Source: Nitrospirota bacterium | Lineage (GTDB): Bacteria > Nitrospirota > Nitrospiria > Nitrospirales > UBA8639 | Direction: 5' to 3' | Assembly: GCA_020355985.1 (NCBI GenBank) | Contig: CP070628.1 | Location: forward strand, 918,329 to 926,254 | DNA length: 7,926 bases | In this document: positions 1-5,836 of the stretch, one piece after another | How positions within the stretch are numbered: the stretch's first letter is position 1 | Layout of the letters: the number at the start of each line of letters is the position of its first letter | Translations under genes and position numbers: made by a program | The notes under the pieces: model-generated | Databases searched by the model: none | Seen by the model: only the letters and a program-made list of their open reading frames with translations | What the model was told of the DNA's origin: nothing

Positions 1-248
1 GGACACTTAACGATCAAGGTCATATTGAACGGACTTATGATTTTCCCAATTTTGCCGACGCGTTGGCATTTGTGAATCGAGTGGGCAATGTGGCAGAAAT
101 TGAAGGCCATCACCCCGATCTCTACTTGGCATGGGGAAAATGCAAGGTGGAAATATGGACACATAAAATTCAGGGATTGACCGAAAGTGATTTTTTTCTT
201 GCCGCGAAAGCTGATCGGGCTTTTGCCCTTCCTCCCCTGAATTCCTAA
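1..248 (+). CDS. Pterin-4a-carbinolamine dehydratase, 3' part (5' end outside window)
   Basis: This enzyme dehydrates 4a-hydroxytetrahydropterin, the by-product of aromatic amino acid hydroxylases, and so recycles the pterin cofactor in the cytosol. The frame is open from the left edge: bases 1-2 finish a codon, and 81 full codons run from base 3 to the TAA at 246-248. The family signature is intact: E-x-H-H-P, five residues, W, nine residues, H, eight residues, D (EGHHPDLYLAW ... WTHK ... ESD). The two His-Pro residues and the later His are the active-site residues known for the family. A short ATG-less start at 63 (TTG) is possible in this frame, but the upstream residues (LNDQGHIERTYDFPNF) fit the family, so the gene begins before the window. 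The tail after ADRAF is a short proline-containing extension. The next gene starts 6 bp later, which suggests one operon. Bacterial members without a hydroxylase partner exist, so the physiological role here is unknown. Confidence 0.93.
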   Translation, partial: TLNDQGHIERTYDFPNFADALAFVNRVGNVAEIEGHHPDLYLAWGKCKVEIWTHKIQGLTESDFFLAAKADRAFALPPLNS

Positions 249-254
249 CGACTC

Positions 255-2201
255 ATGGCAACCAGCCCCACCCTTATCCAGCCGGTCTCTTCTGGCGTGA
301 AACAGGTTGACCCTGCGGCACCTGAACTCATTACCGATTTTCGTTCATTCGGAACTAGGGTCGCGCTGGTCACCATGCCTTTTTCATATTCCAAATTTCC
401 GTCTATTCAATTAGGCACTTTGTCGGCACTCTTAAAATCCCAAGGCATCAGCGCAAAAACTTATCACTTCAATTTGCAATTTGCTCACAAAATAGGCGTG
501 CCTCTCTATGAGATTTTGTGCGAGAAACGGGGGCTATTTGGGGAATGGCTGTTTTCAGCTCTCCTCTTTCGAGATAACCCGAAACATGTTCAATACCCCC
601 AAGTGTTCAAGCCCGTCTTTGAAGATACGGCGCGAGAAGCCGGCTGTTCAATTGGCTATTTAGAAGAGATGGCTTGCACGATTGCCCCGCAATTTTTAAC
701 CTGGGCCCTCACTACAGTGGAATGGGATCAATACGATGTAGTCGGCTTTACCTCAACCTTTGACCAAAACGTCGCAAGTCTGTCTTTAGCGAAATTAATT
801 AAGGATGTGTATCCCGATGTCCGGATTGTCTTTGGTGGGGCCAATTTTGACGGAGAGATGGGACTTGAACAGTTTCGCGCGTTTTCTTGGATCGATTACG
901 TGGTGTGTGGTGAAGGAGAGCATTCCTTCCCCCCATTAGTGAAACAGATTTTGCTCAAACAGGAAACCGACATTCCACCGGGTATTGCTCATCGAAAAGA
1001 CGGCGCGATTTGCTTCACGCCTAATGAACATTTGATGACGAAATTTGACCAGGCACCTCCTCCTGATTATGACGACTACTTCGCGGAATTGGACGAATTA
1101 GATCGTCAAGGCTCAACTGGGCTCAATCGTATTTTGCTGTATGAAGGCTCACGAGGATGCTGGTGGGGCGAGAAACATCATTGCACTTTTTGTGGCCTGA
1201 ATGCGCAAGCGATGGATTTTCGTGCCAAATCTCCGGCACAAGTGTCTGCCGAGTTGGAATATCTCTCAAGCCGTTACGACACCAGTCGCTTCCGATTGGT
1301 CGATAATATTATCGATATGAAGTATGTGGACGGCTTGTTTGGCCAACTGGCCCAACAACACGTGGACCTTGATGTGTTTATGGAGACTAAGAGTAACCTC
1401 AATAAACGCCAAATCCAAACCTTGGCTCAGGGCGGAGTGAAATGTATGCAGCCTGGGATCGAAAGCCTCAGCAAAAGCCAACTCAAGGAAATGGATAAGG
1501 GCGTCAGTCCTTTACAGAACATTCAATGTTTAAAGTGGAGTCGATATTATAATATCGATTTATCCTGGAATATTTTATTGGGCTTTCCTGGAGAGACGAA
1601 TGCCGATTATCAGCGACAAATGGAGATTATTCCTTCGTTGCTACATCTCCAGCCACCCGAATCTACATCAAAATTATGGCTTGAACGATTCAGCCCCTAT
1701 TATAAATGGCCGGAACAATATGGAATTCGTCTCACAGGGCCCGGACTGGCCTATGGCTATGTGTACGATGAACGGAAGGTAGACTTGAATAAAATCGCGT
1801 ATGACTTTGAGTATGAAATCGACTGGAAAGTCGACCCCCGCTTATATGACGATTTTGTCCGCCTCGTACGGGAATGGAGAGAACGCTATCACTCCTCCAA
1901 CCGTCCCTTCCTCTTTTTTTCAAAGGCCCTGAGTTATCTCACAGTGTATGATGGAAGAGGAGCAAGCCCAACCAGTGAACGATTTGACCAACCTTATGCC
2001 TTTATTTTGGAATTTTGCAATGATCAAGCAAAGTCATTTGAACAAATTCGAAAAGGGCTACAAGATCAATCGCATACTGGATCAGATCAAGAGATTCGGC
2101 CCCTTGCTGATCTCTTAACCAGCCTTCAAAAGAAACGCTTGCTCTATGAAGAAGGTGGACGATATTTCACTCTGGCCCTACCCGTAAATCCGCACCGGTA
2201 A
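255..2201 (+). CDS. B12-binding radical SAM RiPP-maturation C-methyltransferase
   Basis: The product resembles the family annotated 'RiPP maturation radical SAM C-methyltransferase' (ribosomal peptide maturation radical SAM protein 1), cytosolic enzymes predicted to methylate unactivated carbons of a precursor peptide using cobalamin and SAM. Residues about 35-105 match the family N-terminus (LVTMPFSYSKFPSIQLGTL, FGEWLFSALLF). Residues about 155-235 form a Rossmann-like cobalamin-binding domain (DVVGFTSTFDQ, then FGGANF, then CGEGE) without the classical DxHxxG histidine. The radical SAM core starts near residue 293 with C302, C310 and C313 in the segment SRGCWWGEKHHCTFCGLN, a CX7CX2C spacing. 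It continues through VDNIIDM (349-355), QPGIESLS (399-406) and LLGFPGE (441-447). The last 100 residues resemble the small C-terminal domain of the family and end GRYFTLALPVNP. Length 648 aa is normal. ATG 255 has no clear Shine-Dalgarno and may be reached by coupling to the preceding stop; GTG at 297 is an alternative start. No precursor peptide gene is evident beside it, so the substrate is unknown. Confidence 0.9.
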   Translation: MATSPTLIQPVSSGVKQVDPAAPELITDFRSFGTRVALVTMPFSYSKFPSIQLGTLSALLKSQGISAKTYHFNLQFAHKIGVPLYEILCEKRGLFGEWLFSALLFRDNPKHVQYPQVFKPVFEDTAREAGCSIGYLEEMACTIAPQFLTWALTTVEWDQYDVVGFTSTFDQNVASLSLAKLIKDVYPDVRIVFGGANFDGEMGLEQFRAFSWIDYVVCGEGEHSFPPLVKQILLKQETDIPPGIAHRKDGAICFTPNEHLMTKFDQAPPPDYDDYFAELDELDRQGSTGLNRILLYEGSRGCWWGEKHHCTFCGLNAQAMDFRAKSPAQVSAELEYLSSRYDTSRFRLVDNIIDMKYVDGLFGQLAQQHVDLDVFMETKSNLNKRQIQTLAQGGVKCMQPGIESLSKSQLKEMDKGVSPLQNIQCLKWSRYYNIDLSWNILLGFPGETNADYQRQMEIIPSLLHLQPPESTSKLWLERFSPYYKWPEQYGIRLTGPGLAYGYVYDERKVDLNKIAYDFEYEIDWKVDPRLYDDFVRLVREWRERYHSSNRPFLFFSKALSYLTVYDGRGASPTSERFDQPYAFILEFCNDQAKSFEQIRKGLQDQSHTGSDQEIRPLADLLTSLQKKRLLYEEGGRYFTLALPVNPHR

Positions 2202-2204
2202 ACG

Positions 2205-2237
2205 CCTACTGTGGATCCACTTAGGGGCCGTATTTTT
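2205..2237 (+). terminator. Weak terminator-like hairpin after the radical SAM gene
   Basis: CCTA (2205-2208) can pair with TAGG (2222-2225), and GTG (2211-2213) with CAC (2218-2220) inside it, closing a GATC loop. A run of five T follows at 2233-2237. The stem is short and interrupted, and the T-run lies eight bases past it, so this is only a possible terminator. A second very AT-rich hairpin (AAAAAG/CTTTTT, 2268-2282) lies just downstream. Confidence 0.25.
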
Positions 2238-2333
2238 CGCCAAAGTTTCCAACATTTCTATGAAGACAAAAAGGCACTTTTTAGGCATAATTCCAACATA
2301 AAGAACTAAATCGTACATTTATCTCAAGGCTGA

Positions 2334-2362
2334 TTGACATCCCAAGAGACGAGGGGTAGCCT
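2334..2362 (+). promoter_or_regulatory. Putative sigma-70 promoter upstream of the lytic transglycosylase gene
   Basis: TTGACA at 2334-2339 is a perfect -35 box. With the optimal 17-bp spacer, the -10 position is TAGCCT (2357-2362), which keeps the important T-A at the start and the final T but matches only three of six bases. A start of transcription near 2369 would fall on the ATG of a 31-codon ORF, giving a leaderless message. The transglycosylase start at 2461 would then have a leader of about 90 bases. Confidence 0.5.
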
Positions 2363-2368
2363 ATCAAG

Positions 2369-2464
2369 ATGTGCAAGGATCTGCCGAAAAGTCTTAGAAC
2401 ATGTCGTACTTATAAAGAACATCACTGTGCTCGTCAGGCCATGTCTTACTTCGGATTATCATGA
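2369..2464 (+). CDS. Possible 31-aa leader peptide or small ORF overlapping the next start
   Basis: This ATG-initiated ORF encodes 31 residues, beginning MCKDLPKSLRTCRTY and ending AMSYFGLS. It carries three cysteines (C2, C12, C20), a His pair at 18-19 and several basic residues. Its TGA (2462-2464) overlaps the ATG of the downstream transglycosylase gene in an ATGA junction, an arrangement typical of translational coupling; the downstream gene has no good ribosome binding site of its own. The ORF start either coincides with the predicted transcription start (leaderless) or uses GAGGGG at 2351-2356, twelve bases upstream, if transcription begins further back. An in-frame TAG at 2357 limits it. 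I do not recognise the peptide. A chance ORF of this size is quite possible; a leader peptide, or less likely a modified-peptide precursor for the upstream enzyme, are alternatives. Confidence 0.28.
   Translation: MCKDLPKSLRTCRTYKEHHCARQAMSYFGLS
2400..2452 (+). repeat. Imperfect 13-bp direct repeat, 40 bp apart
   Basis: CATGTCGTACTTA (2400-2412) and CATGTCTTACTTC (2440-2452) match at 11 of 13 positions and start exactly 40 bp apart, close to four turns of the helix. The second copy ends eight bases before the transglycosylase start. They could be binding sites for a regulator, or chance similarity. Confidence 0.3.
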
Positions 2465-4455
2465 CTTTTCCTCACATATTTTTAGTCAGAAGCCTTATCA
2501 TAGCCATTTGTACAGTTATCCCAATTAAGGGATGGGCCGATATCCCTGCCCCTCCGCCAGGATTATCCTCTGAATCACTTACCGTCAATTATTCTTTGGC
2601 CATTCGTGGTGATCACGCGAGTATTCCATCTGACAGACAACGCTCTCCATCCAGAGCTGAAAAATCATCACCACATATCTTTCATTCATTTTCCAAAACT
2701 CTGAACACCCAATCCTCCAGTTCTGGCCAACAAGAGGAGGAACAACGACCTACTTCCTTTTCTGTTGCCGTTGACGAAGAGGTTCCTTCATATATCATTC
2801 ACGAACCAACTTTACACCATCGGGAGACAGCCCATAAAGAAACCGTACAACCAGCTTTTGATGAACCACAAATCAAAGAGGCATCGTCCACTGATTCTCA
2901 ATACCCAATCAACCCCACCACCACTTTTGAACAACCGCCCCTAGATATCCAGAAAGATCGCTTGTCCTCACCATCCCGTTTTGGCTGGTCCCTTATAGAA
3001 CACGATCATTACCATACGTCGCTGAAAGATTCTTTGGCGATTTCCCCGCAATTGCCTTTTGAAGCGCCGTTTACCGGGCTTTCAAAGCCAAAAATATATC
3101 TGGCTCGTTTCGCCGATGTGTTCCATCCTGAATGGGTGCCCTCCGATCCAAGCAGCTTCACGAAATATGGCCCCGTTTCTCTCATTATTAATGACGCGGT
3201 AGCCAAAAATCTTCAGTATTTCCAGGAAGGTATTCCTGATCGCTTTCAATCGTATTTAGACAGATTCCATCATTACAAAGAAGTGGTTGAACCTATTTTT
3301 CGTGAATTTGGGCTTCCAACAGAACTCATGTATCTCTCTCTCGTCGAAAGCGGTTTCAATCCGCGAGCCTTTTCACGGGCACGGGCGTCTGGGCCTTGGC
3401 AATTCATGAAAGCCACTGGCCGCATGTATAAGCTCAATGTCAACTGGTACGTGGATGAGCGGCGGGATCCAATAAAATCTACTGTGGCTGCCGCACATCA
3501 TCTTCGAGATCTCTATGACCGCTTTGGCTCGTGGCCTCTTGCCCTAGCCGCTTATAATGCAGGGAGTGGGAAAGTTTCCCGAGCTATTCGAAAGACCGGA
3601 ACTCGAGATTTTTGGAAAATTCGGCGCACCTGGTACATCAGACGGGAAACCAAAGATTATGTCCCGCGCTTCATTGCGGCCACGCTTATCGCCCAAAATC
3701 CCACCACCTATGGGTTTCTTCCACCTCAAGGAGATCGGCATGACTTCGAAGAAACCTTGATTGGTAAACCTGTTCAACTTTCTGCAATTTCGAAGCAGAC
3801 AGGAATTTCTCTCGAAGAACTTAAGCGATTAAATCCCGAGCTGCGACGCAATATTGTTCCAAAGGCTAAAGGTCCCGGATACCATCTTAAAGTGCCAGTG
3901 GGAATGGCCTCGTTAGTCGCTGCAAACCATGCAACACTTCCCGCTTGGACCAAACCCCCTCCACCTCCTACACAATGGTATCGTGTTCGCCGAGGAGACA
4001 GCCTGTCCGTTGTTGCCCGTCGCTTCAGGATGAAAGTGCGCCAACTCAAGGATATGAATAATTTATCAAGCAATTTGATTCGTGTGGGAGCGCGATTGCG
4101 GGTGCGAGGTGACGACGAAGATTACGCGGATGGTCAAACCATCTCATACCGAGTTCGATATGGAGACTCTTTGGGTAAGATTGCCAATCGCTTCAGAACC
4201 TCGGTCAGGGCCCTCAAAAGGCTCAATAATCTTTCTACGCATTTGATTTATCCTGGAGACCGGTTGCGTGTGAAAGGCACACCTACACGTCAAAAATCTC
4301 GGACCAGCGATTCAAAATGGTACCGGGTACGGCGCGGGGATAGTTTATGGAGTATTGCCCAGCAATTCAGGGTGAGTGTGCGGGATTTGCGGGCTTTAAA
4401 TAACTTGTCTTCCAGCATTATTCGAGCTGGCCATATGTTAATGGTCAGCCATTAA
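2461..4455 (+). CDS. mltD: Secreted MltD-like lytic transglycosylase with LysM repeats
   Basis: The product is a periplasmic or outer-membrane-facing murein lytic transglycosylase, which cleaves the MurNAc-GlcNAc bond to form 1,6-anhydro ends. Residues 1-26 form a signal peptide with likely cleavage after GWA; there is no lipobox cysteine, unlike lipoprotein MltD enzymes. Residues 27 to about 230 are low-complexity and rich in Ser, Pro, Glu, Gln and His. The pre-catalytic helix region (about 236-290) and the SLT domain follow: the catalytic Glu is E296 in ESGFNP, then GPWQFM (311-316), AAYNAG (363-368) and ETKDYVPRF (396-404). A degenerate LysM-like unit lies at about 437-479, and clear LysM peptidoglycan-binding repeats lie at 506-548, 562-604 and 620-662, each with a (R)xGDSL core. 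At 664 aa it is well over the roughly 450 aa of E. coli MltD. ATG 2461 is the only good start before an in-frame stop at 2413. The gene symbol is by domain similarity only. Confidence 0.88.
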   Translation: MTFPHIFLVRSLIIAICTVIPIKGWADIPAPPPGLSSESLTVNYSLAIRGDHASIPSDRQRSPSRAEKSSPHIFHSFSKTLNTQSSSSGQQEEEQRPTSFSVAVDEEVPSYIIHEPTLHHRETAHKETVQPAFDEPQIKEASSTDSQYPINPTTTFEQPPLDIQKDRLSSPSRFGWSLIEHDHYHTSLKDSLAISPQLPFEAPFTGLSKPKIYLARFADVFHPEWVPSDPSSFTKYGPVSLIINDAVAKNLQYFQEGIPDRFQSYLDRFHHYKEVVEPIFREFGLPTELMYLSLVESGFNPRAFSRARASGPWQFMKATGRMYKLNVNWYVDERRDPIKSTVAAAHHLRDLYDRFGSWPLALAAYNAGSGKVSRAIRKTGTRDFWKIRRTWYIRRETKDYVPRFIAATLIAQNPTTYGFLPPQGDRHDFEETLIGKPVQLSAISKQTGISLEELKRLNPELRRNIVPKAKGPGYHLKVPVGMASLVAANHATLPAWTKPPPPPTQWYRVRRGDSLSVVARRFRMKVRQLKDMNNLSSNLIRVGARLRVRGDDEDYADGQTISYRVRYGDSLGKIANRFRTSVRALKRLNNLSTHLIYPGDRLRVKGTPTRQKSRTSDSKWYRVRRGDSLWSIAQQFRVSVRDLRALNNLSSSIIRAGHMLMVSH

Positions 4456-4460
4456 GCTTC

Positions 4461-4476
4461 AACAACATTCGTTGTT
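4461..4476. terminator. Small hairpin between convergent genes
   Basis: AACAAC (4461-4466) pairs perfectly with GTTGTT (4471-4476) around an ATTC loop, in the 21-bp gap between the stop codons of two convergent genes. On the + strand it runs into TTAG, giving a modestly U-rich end; on the minus strand no U-run follows. It may act as a weak terminator for the + strand gene. The stem has only two G-C pairs. Confidence 0.35.
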
Positions 4477-5298
4477 TTAGTCTTCTTTCCCCATTTCCTT
4501 TTCATCGCCTTCTTCACTCTGCTGCTCTGACGTTTCTTGCTGGACTTCACTACCAGTGCTTGTTTCTGTTTTTTCTGATTCTTGAGCTTCTTCTGGAGCC
4601 AAGACTTTCACACGCAGATTCGCTTCAGTCGAAAACGGGGAAAGGGGAAATTCCTGTATGAGTTGTTTATAGTGAGTGACTGCCACATCGGTGGCTTCTT
4701 CAGACTCGGCTAATTTGGCCAACTCAAAAAGCACTTGATCCTTATTAAGCGCATGAGGATTTCCTAACACCGCTTCAAAGGCACTCACGGCTGCCTCTCG
4801 ATTCTCCTTCAGTAAATGAGCTAACCCTAACCGCTGCTGTACCAGTCCCACCAAAATGTGGTCTTGCGAATAATCTTGAATTACCGAGGTGTAGGCATCG
4901 ATGGCGCCTTGATAATTTTCAGCTGCCATTAAACTATTTCCCAACAAAAACAAAGAAACCTTTGCACTAGGGGTCCCAGGGTATTCCTTAAGAATATTCT
5001 GAAACATTCCTGATGCCTTTTGAATATTGCTCTTTCCTTCCTCGACATTGTCGAGTGGACGATCCAAATAGATCTGTTGGGCTTGGCCTTGTAACGCCCA
5101 GGATTCTTCTTCCTTTTGCTGGGAAAGCCAATTGAGCGTTATGAGGCCTCCAATTAAGACGACAACCAAAAGAATGCCGCCCCACACCAACCCCCGGTGC
5201 TCCTCCACAAAAAACAAAAACTGTTCTTTGCTGGACAAGGCCACTACGGGTTCAGCTATAGCAGATTTATCGGAATGATCTTTAATTTTATATCCCAT
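4477..5298 (-). CDS. Single-pass membrane protein with TPR-like domain (YfgM-like)
   Basis: This 273-aa protein has a short cytoplasmic N-terminus (about 1-36), one strong membrane helix at about 38-58 (LVWGGILLVVVLIGGLITLNWL) and a C-terminal part that should face the periplasm. Residues about 65-232 form helical hairpins of the tetratricopeptide type, for example LFLLGNSLMAAENYQGAIDAY (116-136) and QRLGLAHLLKENREAAVSAFEAVL (155-178). The architecture matches the YfgM/TPR_21 group; in E. coli YfgM is an ancillary SecYEG subunit working with PpiD on exported proteins. Residues 234-273 are an unusually acidic Glu/Ser/Thr/Gln tail of probable disorder. ATG at 5298-5296 is preceded by GAGAGGAA (5315-5308 on +), nine bases away, a good Shine-Dalgarno. 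The gene has its own promoter and converges on the transglycosylase gene. The exact partner is not shown by the sequence; BamD-like or YbgF-like roles are less likely because of the membrane anchor. Confidence 0.78.
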   Translation of the reverse strand: MGYKIKDHSDKSAIAEPVVALSSKEQFLFFVEEHRGLVWGGILLVVVLIGGLITLNWLSQQKEEESWALQGQAQQIYLDRPLDNVEEGKSNIQKASGMFQNILKEYPGTPSAKVSLFLLGNSLMAAENYQGAIDAYTSVIQDYSQDHILVGLVQQRLGLAHLLKENREAAVSAFEAVLGNPHALNKDQVLFELAKLAESEEATDVAVTHYKQLIQEFPLSPFSTEANLRVKVLAPEEAQESEKTETSTGSEVQQETSEQQSEEGDEKEMGKED

Positions 5299-5307
5299 CG
5301 CCGGTAC

Positions 5308-5315
5308 TTCCTCTC
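5308..5315 (-). promoter_or_regulatory. Ribosome binding site of the TPR protein gene
   Basis: Read on the minus strand this is GAGAGGAA, complementary to the 16S 3' end, ending nine bases before the ATG at 5298. It supports that start codon. Confidence 0.6.
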
Positions 5316-5331
5316 AACAAATTAAAAGACT

Positions 5332-5364
5332 GCATACAATTTTTTTCTGGAATGACTCGTATGC
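5332..5364 (-). repeat. Inverted repeat in the leader of the TPR gene
   Basis: GCATAC (5332-5337) and GTATGC (5359-5364) are perfect 6-bp inverted repeats separated by 21 bases that include a run of seven T (5340-5346). In the minus-strand transcript the hairpin would begin about five bases after the predicted start. It could stabilise the 5' end of the message; no known riboswitch or binding motif is recognised. Confidence 0.3.
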
Positions 5365-5374
5365 GATGTGGTGC

Positions 5375-5403
5375 CTTATACCCACGTCTCTAAGTCATGT
5401 CAA
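5375..5403 (-). promoter_or_regulatory. Sigma-70 promoter of the TPR protein gene
   Basis: On the minus strand, TTGACA (5403-5398) is followed by exactly 17 bases and TATAAG (5380-5375), five of six matches to the -10 consensus. Transcription would start near 5368, leaving a leader of about 70 bases before the ATG at 5298. Confidence 0.75.
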
Positions 5404-5430
5404 ACAGTATTCCACACTATTTACATAGAG

Positions 5431-5458
5431 TTGACAAGGTCTAACTCCCTGTTATAAT
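5431..5458 (+). promoter_or_regulatory. Consensus sigma-70 promoter of the tRNA operon
   Basis: TTGACA (5431-5436) and TATAAT (5453-5458) are both perfect consensus hexamers with a 16-bp spacer. Transcription should start near 5465, some 23 bases before the first base of tRNA-Val. Its strength fits a stable-RNA operon. It probably also reads into tRNA-Asp and perhaps tolQR, since no separate promoter is obvious there. Confidence 0.85.
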
Positions 5459-5487
5459 GAGGAAATTATTGATTTTGTTCCATTTTT

Positions 5488-5563
5488 AGGCGGATAGCTC
5501 AGTTGGCAGAGCACTGCCTTTACACGGCAGATGTCGCAGGTTCGATCCCTGTTCCGCCTACCA
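5488..5563 (+). tRNA. tRNA-Val (anticodon TAC)
   Basis: A complete 76-base cloverleaf. The acceptor stem AGGCGGA (5488-5494) pairs with TCCGCCT (5553-5559). The D stem is GCTC/GAGC (5497-5500, 5509-5512). The anticodon stem CTGCC/GGCAG (5514-5518, 5526-5530) closes loop TTTACAC with anticodon TAC at 5521-5523, reading GUA and other valine codons. The T stem GCAGG/CCTGT (5536-5540, 5548-5552) holds TTCGATC. The discriminator is A5560 and the CCA end is encoded (5561-5563). Confidence 0.97.
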
Positions 5564-5606
5564 AATTTTTGTTTGGCATAAGGTCGCCTCGATCTGATAT
5601 ATTGAC

Positions 5607-5654
5607 CAGCCCACACCAAAATCAACTTCCCCTGCGGAAGAACTCTGTGGGCTG
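5607..5654 (+). other. Long bulged hairpin in the tRNA spacer
   Basis: CAGCCCACA (5607-5615) pairs perfectly with TGTGGGCTG (5646-5654). Inside it CTTCC (5626-5630) pairs with GGAAG (5636-5640) around loop CCTGC, leaving an asymmetric internal loop of ten and five bases. An alternative small hairpin, TGGGC/GCCCA (5648-5652, 5658-5662), would compete with the outer stem. Only three T follow the outer stem, so it is not a standard terminator. It may be a processing site between the two tRNAs or a weak pause or attenuation element. Confidence 0.5.
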
Positions 5655-5677
5655 TTTGCCCAGAACCAGATTATTTC

Positions 5678-5755
5678 GGGGCCGTCGTTCAGCCAGGTTA
5701 GGACGCCAGATTGTCAATCTGGAAGTCGCGGGTTCAAATCCCGTCGGCCCCGCCA
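5678..5755 (+). tRNA. tRNA-Asp (anticodon GTC)
   Basis: A complete 78-base cloverleaf. The acceptor stem GGGGCCG (5678-5684) pairs with CGGCCCC (5745-5751). The anticodon stem CCAGA/TCTGG (5706-5710, 5718-5722) closes loop TTGTCAA with anticodon GTC at 5713-5715, reading GAC/GAU. The T arm carries GTTCAAATC, the discriminator is G5752 as expected for tRNA-Asp, and CCA is encoded at 5753-5755. It lies 114 bases after tRNA-Val on the same strand, probably in one transcript. Confidence 0.97.
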
Positions 5756-5816
5756 TCCCATCTCATGTTGTTCGGTTCGGTATTCACACATCCCCCGTTT
5801 ACATCCGATTAGCCTA

Positions 5817-5828
5817 ATGGAGGTTTAA
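5817..5828 (+). promoter_or_regulatory. tolQ ribosome binding site inside a three-codon mini-ORF
   Basis: GGAGGT (5819-5824) is a strong Shine-Dalgarno but ends twelve bases before the tolQ ATG at 5837, longer than the usual five to nine. It lies inside ATG GAG GTT TAA (5817-5828), a start-to-stop mini-ORF. No alternative tolQ start closer to the GGAGG is in frame. A near-palindrome ATTAG-C-CTAAT (5808-5818) sits directly upstream. Confidence 0.5.
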
Positions 5829-5836
5829 AATACCTT

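Noticed and set aside
2211..2220. Perfect 10-bp palindrome GTGGATCCAC
   Set aside because: Short and isolated; treated only as the top of a weak hairpin, with no second copy to suggest an operator.
2260..2301. 13-codon ORF beginning MKTKRHFLG
   Set aside because: No ribosome binding site, very short, and made mostly of an AT-rich hairpin; considered as a RiPP precursor but without leader or core features.
2334..2528. 64-aa TTG-started frame on the + strand
   Set aside because: Its start lies on the -35 box of the predicted promoter, and it overlaps the transglycosylase signal peptide in another frame; no family resemblance.
3774..4073. 99-aa open frame on the minus strand
   Set aside because: It lies wholly inside the transglycosylase gene, opposite the LysM region, and shows no domain of its own.
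5503..5817. 104-aa open frame on the + strand
   Set aside because: It runs through both tRNA genes and their spacer; its sequence is the usual spurious translation of tRNA arms.
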